DNA of 45,635 nt from Lachnospiraceae bacterium (lineage in GTDB: Bacteria > Bacillota > Clostridia > Lachnospirales > Lachnospiraceae): NCBI GenBank assembly GCA_021203205.1, contig JAJQBQ010000019.1:1-45635 (forward strand), written 5' to 3'. The notes beneath the pieces are model-generated. The model searched no databases, was not told where the DNA came from, and saw nothing but the letters and a program-made list of their open reading frames with translations. This document shows positions 7,744 through 15,619 of this stretch, one piece after another. Within the stretch, counting starts at the first letter, position 1; each line of letters starts with the position of its first letter. The position numbers were made by a program, and so were the translations under genes.

Positions 7744-9327
7744 CTACACATATTTCTTCAGTGTCGCTCTCACCGCGCCCGGGCCTGCCATCAGTTCCTT
7801 AAAGTATCCGATGACCTTTTCCGCCAGCCCGCAGTCATAGAGATTTACGCCGAAAATCACCGCATCCGAAAGGATCGGCTGCAATTTTGCCTCGTCGATC
7901 TCCCCGCCCAGCGTCATGCCGGAAAGCTTCTCCTGCAAACTTGCCAGCAGCGGATCCGGGCTGCACTCCATCGGATTGCCCTCATCGTCTGTGCCGATGA
8001 GGTAGCGCAGATAGCCTGCCTGCACCAGCGGGATCAGATTCAGCTCCGACGGATCGTGATCTTCGGAGGCGATATAGGCTTTGATGGTCTCGCCGAAGCG
8101 GATGGAAAGCTTCTGGGACGTGTCGGTGGCGATGCGCTGCGGCGTGTCCGGCATGAACGGGTTCGGCAGGCGAACCTCCAGCACCTCGCCCAGGAACTTC
8201 TCCGGATCGATCACGCCCGGATTTACCACGAAAGGCATGCCTTCCTCGTGGCTCATGCGGTCGATGAATCTGCGAAGCTCCGGATCGTTCATCTCCTCGG
8301 CGATGGTCTTGTGCCCCAGCAGGCAGCCGTAAATGGCCAGGCAGGTGTGCAGCGGATTTAAGCAGGTGCAGACCTTCATCTTCTCCACCTTATTTACCGT
8401 GTCTCGGCTCGTGATGATGACACCCACGTCCTCCAGCGGCGGGCGGCCGTTCGGGAAATTGTCCTCGATCACCAGATACTGCGGCTTCTCCGCGTTCACA
8501 AAAGCTGCCGTGTAGGTGTGCTTTGCCGTGATGATGGGGCTCATGTCCTCCAGCCCGTCGGCTTCCAGCTTCTCCTGCACGATAGGATTCGGGCGCGGCG
8601 TAATCTTGTCGATCATGCTCCACGGGAATGCGATGTCGTGCTCAAGATAAACATACTCCTCCGCAGAGATCTTTCCGTTGTCCAGCCATGCCTTCGCGAT
8701 CTCCATCACCGCCATCTGCAGCTTCTCGCCGTTGTGGGAGCAGTTGTCCATGCTGACCAGCGCCAGCGGCTTTCCGCAGGCGTGGAAGCGCTTCACGCAC
8801 ATGGAGGCCAGCTGCGCCATGAAGGCCTTGCAGTTCTCCGGCCCGTTCGCCATATCCTCTGCCACTGCCGGAACAAGCTCGTGCCTGGCATTGCGAAGCG
8901 AATAACCCTTTTCCGTGATGGTAAAGGAAACCATCTGCAGCGAAGGCGCGCAGAACACCTCAGCCACACGCGCGCTGTCGTACAGCATGGTCAGGCTCTC
9001 CGCGAAGGAAGCCACCACTTCCTTCTCCAGACTGCCGTCCGCATGTAACGTCACGCCGACAGACAGGTTATCAAAGGGGCGGAAGCACTTTAACACCACT
9101 TCCTCGTCATACCCCTCGCAGCAAACGATGCCTGTATCCATCTTGCCCTGCTCAATGAGCCGCTGGCACAGCACTGCCGGGAAAATGCGGAAAATATTTC
9201 CCGGCCCGAAATGCAGCCACACTGGCGCTTTCTTTGTATTCTCAGAAATCTGCACCGGATCATACTCCGGCAGATGATACCCCACCCAGGCATCTTTATT
9301 CTTAATTGATTCCAAGGATAATTTCAT
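7744..9327 (-). CDS. uxuB: Fructuronate reductase (mannitol dehydrogenase family)
   Basis: NAD-dependent long-chain polyol dehydrogenase of 527 residues, expected to reduce D-fructuronate to D-mannonate in the cytoplasm. The N-terminal Rossmann part holds VWLHFGPGNIFRIFPA (about 36-51). The family's catalytic lysine-asparagine-histidine set is seen in KVCTCLNPLHTCLAIYG near residue 320. Closely related enzymes oxidise mannitol, tagaturonate or arabinitol; the position between uxaC and eda, with uxuA close by, points to fructuronate. The ATG at 9327 is preceded by GAAAGGACTGATTTGAT. It is spaced 183 bp from uxaC, so it may have its own translation control. Confidence 0.88.
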   Translation of the reverse strand: MKLSLESIKNKDAWVGYHLPEYDPVQISENTKKAPVWLHFGPGNIFRIFPAVLCQRLIEQGKMDTGIVCCEGYDEEVVLKCFRPFDNLSVGVTLHADGSLEKEVVASFAESLTMLYDSARVAEVFCAPSLQMVSFTITEKGYSLRNARHELVPAVAEDMANGPENCKAFMAQLASMCVKRFHACGKPLALVSMDNCSHNGEKLQMAVMEIAKAWLDNGKISAEEYVYLEHDIAFPWSMIDKITPRPNPIVQEKLEADGLEDMSPIITAKHTYTAAFVNAEKPQYLVIEDNFPNGRPPLEDVGVIITSRDTVNKVEKMKVCTCLNPLHTCLAIYGCLLGHKTIAEEMNDPELRRFIDRMSHEEGMPFVVNPGVIDPEKFLGEVLEVRLPNPFMPDTPQRIATDTSQKLSIRFGETIKAYIASEDHDPSELNLIPLVQAGYLRYLIGTDDEGNPMECSPDPLLASLQEKLSGMTLGGEIDEAKLQPILSDAVIFGVNLYDCGLAEKVIGYFKELMAGPGAVRATLKKYV

Positions 9328-9510
9328 ATCAAATCAGTCCTTTCTCTATCAAAATCAAGCAATCTTGATTCTTCAGATATTTTTTCCATGATATATGCAG
9401 CAAACTCTCTGCCAACTCTGCAGAGTTATCTTAAATAAAATCTGCTGCCAAAAAATTACACATACAATAGCAACTACCTCTACCATACTCTTTTATTGAC
9501 AGAAAAGTCA

Positions 9511-10911
9511 TTACACATGGAAGCGGAAAAACTCGTTTGTGTTGTTGAAACTCAAATCCGCCACCATCTGCTTTAACTGCTTTTCATCACAAGGATACTG
9601 CCCACTCTCGACCCACTCTCCGATGAGTTCGCAGAGTACCCGCCGGAAGTATTCGTGGCGCGTATAGCTTAAGAACGAGCGCGAATCCGTCAGCATGCCG
9701 ACGAAGCGCCCCAGAACACCGTTGGCTGCCAGGTCTGTCAGCTGCTGGCGCATGCCCGGACGGCTGTCGTTGAACCACCAGGCGCTGCCCATCTGCATCT
9801 TGCCCGGCACACCGCCGCCCTGGAAGCTGGCCATGATGGTGGTGATGGCTGTGTTATCCGACGGATTTAAGGAGTACAGGATCATCTTCGGCAGGCCGTC
9901 ATTTTCATTAAATGCATTTAACAGCGGTGCCACATTCTCCACGCCGGACTGGCTGTTCACCGAATCGTAGCCGGTGTCCGGACCCAGTTTCGCGAACTGC
10001 GGCTTGTTTGTGTTGCGCAGGCAGCCAAAATGGATCTGCATTACCCAGTTTAGCTCCGTGTACTTCTTCGCGCAGGCGATGGTGACCAGCGTCTTGTAGG
10101 CATCCCCCAGTTCCTTTGCCGGGCGGATGCCCTGCATGGCAAGACGAAATGCCTCATTGGCCTTCGCGCTGTCCGGCTCAGCGTACATGCAGTAGTCCAG
10201 GCCGTGATCCGCGCACAGGCAGCCTTTTGACGCGAAGTAGTCGATGCGCTCGATCAGCGCCGCGGCTACATCCTCCGCACTGTTCAAAGGTCTTCCCGCC
10301 ACTGCAGAGAGCTGCCCGATATAGGCATCAAAGCCGTCCTTTTCGATGTTGATGGCCTTATCCGGGCGGAATGCCGGCAGCACCTTAATGTCAAACGTCA
10401 CATCGGCCGCGATCTGATCATGCCAGTGCAGGTCATCCACCGGGTCGTCTGTCGTGCAGATGGCCTTGACATTAAATTTCCCCATCAGCCCTCTGGCCGA
10501 ATAATCTTTGAGAATTTCATTACATTTATCATAGATTTCGTCTGCGTTTTCCGGTATCAGCGGCTCCGTGATGCCAAAGCCCCGCTGCAGCTCCAGATGG
10601 CTCCAGTGGTACATGGGATTGCCGATGAGCTTCGGCATGACTGCCGCAAATTCACGGAACTTCTCGCGCCCGTCCGCGTTTCCGGTCACTTTATCTTCTG
10701 TCGTGCCGTTCGCGCGCATCAGCCGCCACTTATAGTGGTCGCCGCCCAGCCACACCTCGGAAATATTGTCAAACTTCCGGTCTTCGGCAATGTCCTGCGG
10801 ATTGATATGGCAGTGATAGTCGATGATCGGCATCTGCTCCGCCACCTCGTGGTAGAGCATTTTGGCCGTATCTGTGGACAGCAGGAAATCCTTGTCCATA
10901 AATGGTCTCAT
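9511..10911 (-). CDS. uxaC: Glucuronate isomerase
   Basis: Metal-dependent amidohydrolase-fold isomerase converting D-glucuronate to D-fructuronate (and galacturonate to tagaturonate). With the start at 10911 it is 466 residues, the normal UxaC length. Signatures: MDKDFLLSTDTAKMLYHE at the N-terminus, the metal site DYHCHINPQDI (31-41), FDNISEVWLGGDHYKWRLM, ICTTDDPVDDL, and MQIHFGCLRNTN. The frame extends upstream to 11067, but AAAGGAGACCC sits eight bases before the ATG at 10911, so the upstream part is leader. The 466-bp leader between uxuA and uxaC is unusually long and full of hairpins. First committed enzyme for free glucuronate here. Confidence 0.96.
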   Translation of the reverse strand: MRPFMDKDFLLSTDTAKMLYHEVAEQMPIIDYHCHINPQDIAEDRKFDNISEVWLGGDHYKWRLMRANGTTEDKVTGNADGREKFREFAAVMPKLIGNPMYHWSHLELQRGFGITEPLIPENADEIYDKCNEILKDYSARGLMGKFNVKAICTTDDPVDDLHWHDQIAADVTFDIKVLPAFRPDKAINIEKDGFDAYIGQLSAVAGRPLNSAEDVAAALIERIDYFASKGCLCADHGLDYCMYAEPDSAKANEAFRLAMQGIRPAKELGDAYKTLVTIACAKKYTELNWVMQIHFGCLRNTNKPQFAKLGPDTGYDSVNSQSGVENVAPLLNAFNENDGLPKMILYSLNPSDNTAITTIMASFQGGGVPGKMQMGSAWWFNDSRPGMRQQLTDLAANGVLGRFVGMLTDSRSFLSYTRHEYFRRVLCELIGEWVESGQYPCDEKQLKQMVADLSFNNTNEFFRFHV

Positions 10912-11377
10912 AATGGGTCTCCTTTCGAAAATATATACATACGGTTCACGGATTGTTCCGCGCCGATTCAACGCGAAGCGTTTATTCATGTGCTCCCACA
11001 ATCCTACCGGGAATTCGGATTTCGTGGAATCCCTGCCCCAGTACCTTCTCATTTTCAGGCGTGTCATAAAGTCTTTTCCACTGACGTGCAGGCATGCCGT
11101 GGGAAAAGACTTTCGACACTTGAACCAGACATGCTTAATCCGGCAGCACCTTTACGATGCCGCCGGAATCTTCTTCTTTTGTACGCGAGTCGCGCATGGC
11201 TGATTCAGCCACCTTTACTGCACGAATGCTGTATTACAAACAGGAGCAGGAGAGAGGTAACTCCTGTTTGATTCCTTTCATTTCATGGCACTGCAGGTTA
11301 CCTTTAAAAAAAATTTGAAGAATTCTCTTAAGTAACACACAGCATTTTCATACTATGCTTCTTAATCAGGCGTTAAA
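10912..11377 (-). other. Hairpin-dense leader between uxuA and uxaC
   Basis: No gene is called in this 466-bp spacer. Hairpins, by plus-strand position: 10969-10981 (AACGCGAAGCGTT), around 11020-11035, 11068-11081/11099-11113 (AAAGTCTTTTCC with its complement), 11137-11148/11158-11170 (AATCCGGCAGCA/TGCCGCCGGAATC), a TGGCTGAATCAGCCA palindrome near 11199, and 11237-11246/11261-11270 (CAAACAGGAG/CTCCTGTTTG). A short protein-like frame on the minus strand, containing AESAMRDSRTKEEDSGG, ends within it and may be a gene remnant. Sixteen bases at 11098-11113 recur inverted at 31943-31958. Confidence 0.5.
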
Positions 11378-12451
11378 TTACTCTACCTTCCCATACACCT
11401 TATCCAGCATATCCCAGCATCCCCAGAGGTACATTATGCCTAAAGCCCTGTCGTAGAGACCGTAACCGGGCCGGCACTGCTCGCCCCAGATGTGACGTCC
11501 GTGATCCGGACGCATGTAGCCCTTGAAGCCGCAGTCGTGATAGGCTTTCATGATCTCCAGCACATGCACGTCGCCGTCGCAGTCCCGGTGGGAGGCCTCG
11601 GTGAAGTCGCCGTTCGGGTAATGCTTTACGTTGCGCACATGCGCAAAAGCGATGCGGTCGCAGTAGGTGCGTATGATATCCGGAATGTCATTGTCCGGGT
11701 TTGCTCCGAGGGAGCCTGAGCAAAGGCACAGGTCATTGTAGGGGTCGTCCACCATCTTTAGGAAGCGGCCGATGGATTCCTTGTCCACCAGCAGGCGCGG
11801 AAGTCCGAAGATGTCCCACGGCGGGTCATCCTGATGGATGGCCATCTTGATGCCGGTCTCATGGCAGGTGGGCATGATGGCTTCCAGGAAATATTTCAGG
11901 TTGTCCCAGAGTTTTTCCTTCGTCACCGGTTTGTAGGCGGCGAACAGCTCATCCAGCTTCGCCATGCGCTCCGGCTCCCAGCCGGGGAAAGTCATGCCGT
12001 GGAGGTTATTTAAAATGTAGTTCGCCATCTCCTTGTAGTCGTCCTGGATGCGGTTCTTCTCATAGAAGAGCGCCGTGGAGCCGTCCGGCAGCGGATGGAA
12101 CAGGTCGGTGCGGGTCCAGTCGAAAATCGGCATAAAGTTGTAGGTGACGACCTTGACGCCGAACTGCGCGAGGTTTCGCAGGGTCTGTTTATAGTTTTCG
12201 ATATATTTGTCTCTGGTGGGCAGGCCGATCTTGATGTCGTCGTGGACGTTCACGCTCTCAACGACATCCATGTTGAAGCCCCAGCCCTCAATCTGGCGGC
12301 GGGCTTCCTCGATCTCCTCGATCTCCCACACTTCGCCGGCCGGCTTGTCGTGCAGCGCCCAGACCAGTCCGGTCACACCCGGGATCTGTTTGATCATTTC
12401 CTGGGTGATGCTGTCGTTGCCTTCACCGTACCATCGAAAGGTCATTTGCAT
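11378..12451 (-). CDS. uxuA: Mannonate dehydratase
   Basis: Cytoplasmic enzyme of 357 residues that dehydrates D-mannonate to 2-keto-3-deoxygluconate. It shows the family's N-terminal MTFRWYGEGNDSITQEMIKQ, IPGVTGLVWALHD, the metal-site stretch AIHQDDPPWDIFGLPRLL and CSGSLGANPDNDIPDII, and a late RPDHGRHIWGE. Length matches the Firmicutes UxuA type. The ATG at 12451 follows AAAGGAGGACACCTCTT. It lies between the GH3 gene (326 bp upstream, with the conserved-loop hairpin in the spacer) and uxaC (466 bp downstream). Its product needs KDG kinase before Eda can act. Confidence 0.96.
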   Translation of the reverse strand: MQMTFRWYGEGNDSITQEMIKQIPGVTGLVWALHDKPAGEVWEIEEIEEARRQIEGWGFNMDVVESVNVHDDIKIGLPTRDKYIENYKQTLRNLAQFGVKVVTYNFMPIFDWTRTDLFHPLPDGSTALFYEKNRIQDDYKEMANYILNNLHGMTFPGWEPERMAKLDELFAAYKPVTKEKLWDNLKYFLEAIMPTCHETGIKMAIHQDDPPWDIFGLPRLLVDKESIGRFLKMVDDPYNDLCLCSGSLGANPDNDIPDIIRTYCDRIAFAHVRNVKHYPNGDFTEASHRDCDGDVHVLEIMKAYHDCGFKGYMRPDHGRHIWGEQCRPGYGLYDRALGIMYLWGCWDMLDKVYGKVE

Positions 12452-12777
12452 AAGAGGTGTCCTCCTTTTTTTGTTCTTTTTTTAATCGCAAAGCGGGCGT
12501 GCTTTTACGTTGCGCATATGGTGTATTGGTTGGCCCCGGGTGGGGAGAAAAACAATTCAACGTCGGTCAGTGGAATTCCCTCCTTATGAATTGTTTTTCT
12601 CCCCACCCTTGAGGTTTTCAATGTTTTGCCATGCGTTGTGTGGCGCAACTTTGTTTTCTTTTGGACCGATTTGCGATTACCGAATATTTCACAATGCCGT
12701 CGGCGGCCACCTCTTATACGGGGCGGGGCAGACTGTAGTGAAAGTATTCTTTGGTATATTGGTGTGTGTTAGCTTTA
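12452..12777 (-). other. GH3-uxuA intergenic region
   Basis: 326 bp without a gene. The main content is the conserved-loop hairpin at 12538-12619, whose 22-nt arms end 87 bp upstream of the uxuA ATG. I see no good promoter with correct spacing; a TATAAG-like box near 12715-12722 lacks a matching -35. It may be intercistronic leader of a long operon transcript. Confidence 0.5.
12538..12619 (-). repeat. Conserved-loop hairpin element, copy 1
   Basis: Read on the minus strand: box GAAAACCTCAA (12609-12619), a 22-nt arm (12587-12608), a 27-nt loop (12560-12586) that starts TAAGGAGGGAATTCC and ends ACTGACCGACGT, and a perfectly complementary 22-nt arm (12538-12559). The loop is identical to copy 2 at 21329-21355. 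The loop contains a full Shine-Dalgarno sequence and an 8-nt palindrome, GGAATTCC. No T-tract follows, so it is not a plain terminator. Confidence 0.9.
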
Positions 12778-14547
12778 TCATATTTTAGCATCAAATAATC
12801 CGCAGTAGCTGTCGATTGGGTCAACGCCTTTGAAGGCTTCGGGGCCGGTGAGCAGGTCGTCGATCAGGGCGTCCAGGGTGTCGTCGGCAGAGTCGTAGGT
12901 GTTGATGTAGGTGCGCACCTGCGGGATGTCGGCGAGCATGGTGGGCTGGCCGCAGCCGATGGCGATGACCGGGAGTTCAAAGACGTACCACGGCACTTCC
13001 CCGCCGCCCTTGGAGAAACCAAACTGCGGACGGCCGCTGGAAACGTCACACAGGGTGATGACGAGATCCATGTCTTTCGTGAAGTCGGCGATGGAGTTCT
13101 TACCTGCGAAGTAGATATTGAGGCTTGGCCGCTCGCCTGCTTCCAGCTGTTTTTTGATCTTGTCCAGCGGGCTCTCGTAGATGAATGCTTCGAATCCTTT
13201 CGCGATGAGACGCTCTTTGAGTTTTTCTGCCGGGGTCATTTTAGCAGGCATGCCCATCATTTTCATGATGGAACTCATCCAGTTTTCCTGACCCTTCACG
13301 TAGACAATCATAATCCTCTTGTAGCGCTCCGGGCTGATTGGGAGAACATCCTTGTCCTTATATTTTACCAGCGTGATGGAGTCGCGGCTGATGGCCTCGT
13401 GCATGGCCTTATACTCCGGCTTTGCAAGCGTCGCGGCAACGGCTTCCTTTGACGGCACCAGCTCATCCACAGTCTTTTTGTGGAGACCCAGGTGGGCTTT
13501 CAGCGCCAGAATGCGGGTCAGCGCTTCGGTCATGCGCTCTTCGCTGATGGTGCCGTCTTTATAGGCGGCCAGCATGGTCTCAAAGTCTTCGTCCGGGTCG
13601 TTGAAGAACAGGAACATGTCGCAGCCCGCGTTGATGCAGGTCGGCAGCATTTCTTTCCTGGTCATGCGGTCTGTCATGGCGATCATGTGGGATGCGTCGG
13701 TGACGATCATGCCGTTGAAGCCGAGGTGTTCGCGAAGCAGTCCCTTCATGAGCTCCGGGCTTAAGGTGGCCGGCATCATCTCTTCATCGGTCAGATCCGG
13801 GTTGAATGCCCGCGCAATCTTCGGTGCCATGATATGGCCTGCCATGATCGCATCGAGATCGTTGTCGATCAGAGTCTTATAGACGAGGCCGTAGGTGGCA
13901 TCCCATTTCTCCAAATCAAAGTAATTTACATTGTTTGCCATATGCGCGTCGCGGAAGTCCTGTCCGTTGCCGGGGAAGTGCTTCGCCGCGCAGGAAAAAC
14001 CGGGGATGGCATGTGCGCCCTGCACGTAGGCTGCGCTCATCCGTGCCACGCGCTCCGGGTCATTGCCGAAGGCGCGGGTGATGATTTCCGTGTTTTCCCA
14101 GTTGTATGCGATATCGCAGACCGGCGCGAAGGCCATGTTGCAGCCGATGACAGAGGCCACTTCGTTGGACATCTTGCCGAGGGCGTAGGCATAATCTGTG
14201 TTGTCAGTGGCGCCGATTTTTACGCCGGAGCCGATAGGTGCGCCATCGTCACATGCGCCGTTTGCGCCGGCTTCCGTGTTGCAGGCCAGGAAGATCGGCA
14301 CTTTCGCGTAGGACTGCAGGATATGGTTCTGCTCCTGCACCTTTGCGCCAACCATGCCGTTGTAGCGGCATCCGCCCACGTGGTATTTCTGCATCAGTTC
14401 TTTTAAGTATTCTTCGTCCTGTGATGCCGTCAGCTGGAAAAACAGCTGGCCGACTTTTTCTTCGTCGCTCATGCCCGCAATGGTGCTGTTTACCCAGGCG
14501 ATGTCGTCATCGCTTAAGTAAAACGGACGGGCTTTCATGTCTACCAT
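12778..14547 (-). CDS. Glycoside hydrolase family 3 protein
   Basis: Cytoplasmic retaining glycosidase of 589 residues: an N-terminal GH3 TIM-barrel domain (about 15-370) and a C-terminal alpha/beta sandwich domain. The nucleophile is Asp284 in IVTDASHM. KHFPGNGQDFRDAH (189-202) corresponds to the loop that carries the acid/base Asp-His pair in NagZ-type enzymes, but the usual KHFPGHGD is changed: the second His is Asn and the Asp is Gln, while Asp200-Ala-His202 is kept. Family activities include beta-N-acetylglucosaminidase, beta-glucosidase and beta-xylosidase; the cluster suggests trimming of imported uronic-acid saccharides. No signal peptide. The ATG at 14547 has AAGGAGACAAGT and lies 12 bp after the HAD stop, so the two are co-transcribed. 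Confidence 0.88.
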   Translation of the reverse strand: MVDMKARPFYLSDDDIAWVNSTIAGMSDEEKVGQLFFQLTASQDEEYLKELMQKYHVGGCRYNGMVGAKVQEQNHILQSYAKVPIFLACNTEAGANGACDDGAPIGSGVKIGATDNTDYAYALGKMSNEVASVIGCNMAFAPVCDIAYNWENTEIITRAFGNDPERVARMSAAYVQGAHAIPGFSCAAKHFPGNGQDFRDAHMANNVNYFDLEKWDATYGLVYKTLIDNDLDAIMAGHIMAPKIARAFNPDLTDEEMMPATLSPELMKGLLREHLGFNGMIVTDASHMIAMTDRMTRKEMLPTCINAGCDMFLFFNDPDEDFETMLAAYKDGTISEERMTEALTRILALKAHLGLHKKTVDELVPSKEAVAATLAKPEYKAMHEAISRDSITLVKYKDKDVLPISPERYKRIMIVYVKGQENWMSSIMKMMGMPAKMTPAEKLKERLIAKGFEAFIYESPLDKIKKQLEAGERPSLNIYFAGKNSIADFTKDMDLVITLCDVSSGRPQFGFSKGGGEVPWYVFELPVIAIGCGQPTMLADIPQVRTYINTYDSADDTLDALIDDLLTGPEAFKGVDPIDSYCGLFDAKI

Positions 14548-14559
14548 ACTTGTCTCCTT

Positions 14560-15405
14560 TCAGCCTCCAAGATTCGCTGTGAAGGCTTTTATCCGCTCTT
14601 CCTGATACGCTCCGCCGTAGGTGCCGCTCAAGAGATTCGGCAGACCCTCTGCCATGAATTCCTGCCAGCTTTCCGGCTCTTTCCGTACTAGGATCGGGAA
14701 GTAGTATACACCGTTCTTCTTCGCCGCGTCAAGGTCTCCCGGCGCATCGCCGCACATCAATACGTGGTCGGCTGCATACCCTTTTTTCAGGAGTTCGCCG
14801 ATGCAGTGGGCTTTGCTTCCGGCATCCTGTGCACACACGATATCGGTGTGTTCCAGCAGGCCATAGAGCTTCCACTCGTCCAGCACCGCTCCCGGATTGG
14901 CGCTGGAAACGATGGCAATGTCCGCACATTCGTGAGCCAGGGCCAGGGCTTCTTTTACGCCCGCGAACGGAAGCTTTTCTTCCTGCGGCAGCGCATCGAT
15001 GGATGCGTTGACCGCTTTGCTCCAGGCGAGGGCTTTTGCGAAAACGGGATCTCCGGTCTCAGCCAGCGCCTTCTGCACCGCGTCGTTGGAGAGCTGCGGG
15101 CTCTCGGCCGCCCACTTGTTTAAGGAGTCGATGCCGTCGATTTTGCGGTACTGCGTGTCAATCTCCGTCAGCGCCATTGCGAGGCCCTTGAAGCGGTTGA
15201 TGCCGCGGGTCATGGTATAGAGGTTGATGTCGTTCCAGCGGGTGAGGATCTCATCCCGCCATTCGCCAAGCTCCCACTCTTCCACCATGCACGGGCCGAA
15301 GCAGCGGATATGTTTAATGTCCATCGTGTCCATCGCGCAGCCGTCGCTGTCAACGCACACGAGGTAGTTGTGTTTTTTCGTAAATGTAGAGAATACGTCT
15401 GCCAT
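14560..15405 (-). CDS. HAD family hydrolase (phosphatase-like)
   Basis: Haloacid-dehalogenase superfamily protein of 281 residues, probably a cytoplasmic phosphatase. Motif I is VCVDSDG (Asp19, Asp21), motif II IVSSAN, motif III the lysine in AGSKAHCIGE, motif IV CGDAPGDLDAA. An alpha-helical cap domain lies between motifs I and II. The ATG at 15405 follows AAAGGAAACCGT. It sits between the symporter and the GH3 gene, 12 bp from the latter, so it belongs to the uronate operon. Its substrate is unknown; detoxifying a sugar phosphate from the pathway is a plausible guess, not something the sequence shows. Confidence 0.85.
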   Translation of the reverse strand: MADVFSTFTKKHNYLVCVDSDGCAMDTMDIKHIRCFGPCMVEEWELGEWRDEILTRWNDINLYTMTRGINRFKGLAMALTEIDTQYRKIDGIDSLNKWAAESPQLSNDAVQKALAETGDPVFAKALAWSKAVNASIDALPQEEKLPFAGVKEALALAHECADIAIVSSANPGAVLDEWKLYGLLEHTDIVCAQDAGSKAHCIGELLKKGYAADHVLMCGDAPGDLDAAKKNGVYYFPILVRKEPESWQEFMAEGLPNLLSGTYGGAYQEERIKAFTANLGG

Positions 15406-15619
15406 ACGGTTTCCTTTCTCTGTTCACAGTTATCCGGAGACACCGCCATCCTTTGTGCCGGTGCCTCCGTGTCACCAGACTTAATATTCTGTTGCCTCTG
15501 TTTTCTGTCAGACGATACAGGCACATGTCAGAGTCATTCACTCTTTCGCGGACGGGCATGTGTGTCGTTTTCAGCATGGGAACTGTTGTGACATAACATG
15601 TTCCGATTGCGTCAGGTGC
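15406..15619 (-). other. Structured spacer between symporter and HAD genes
   Basis: Two imperfect hairpins occur in the 214-bp spacer. One pairs GGAGACACCG (15436-15445) with CGGTGCCTCC (15459-15468). A larger one pairs ACGATACAGGCACATG (15512-15527) with CATGTGTGTCGT (15558-15569). Neither has a T-tract; they may be processing or stabilising structures. Confidence 0.4.
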
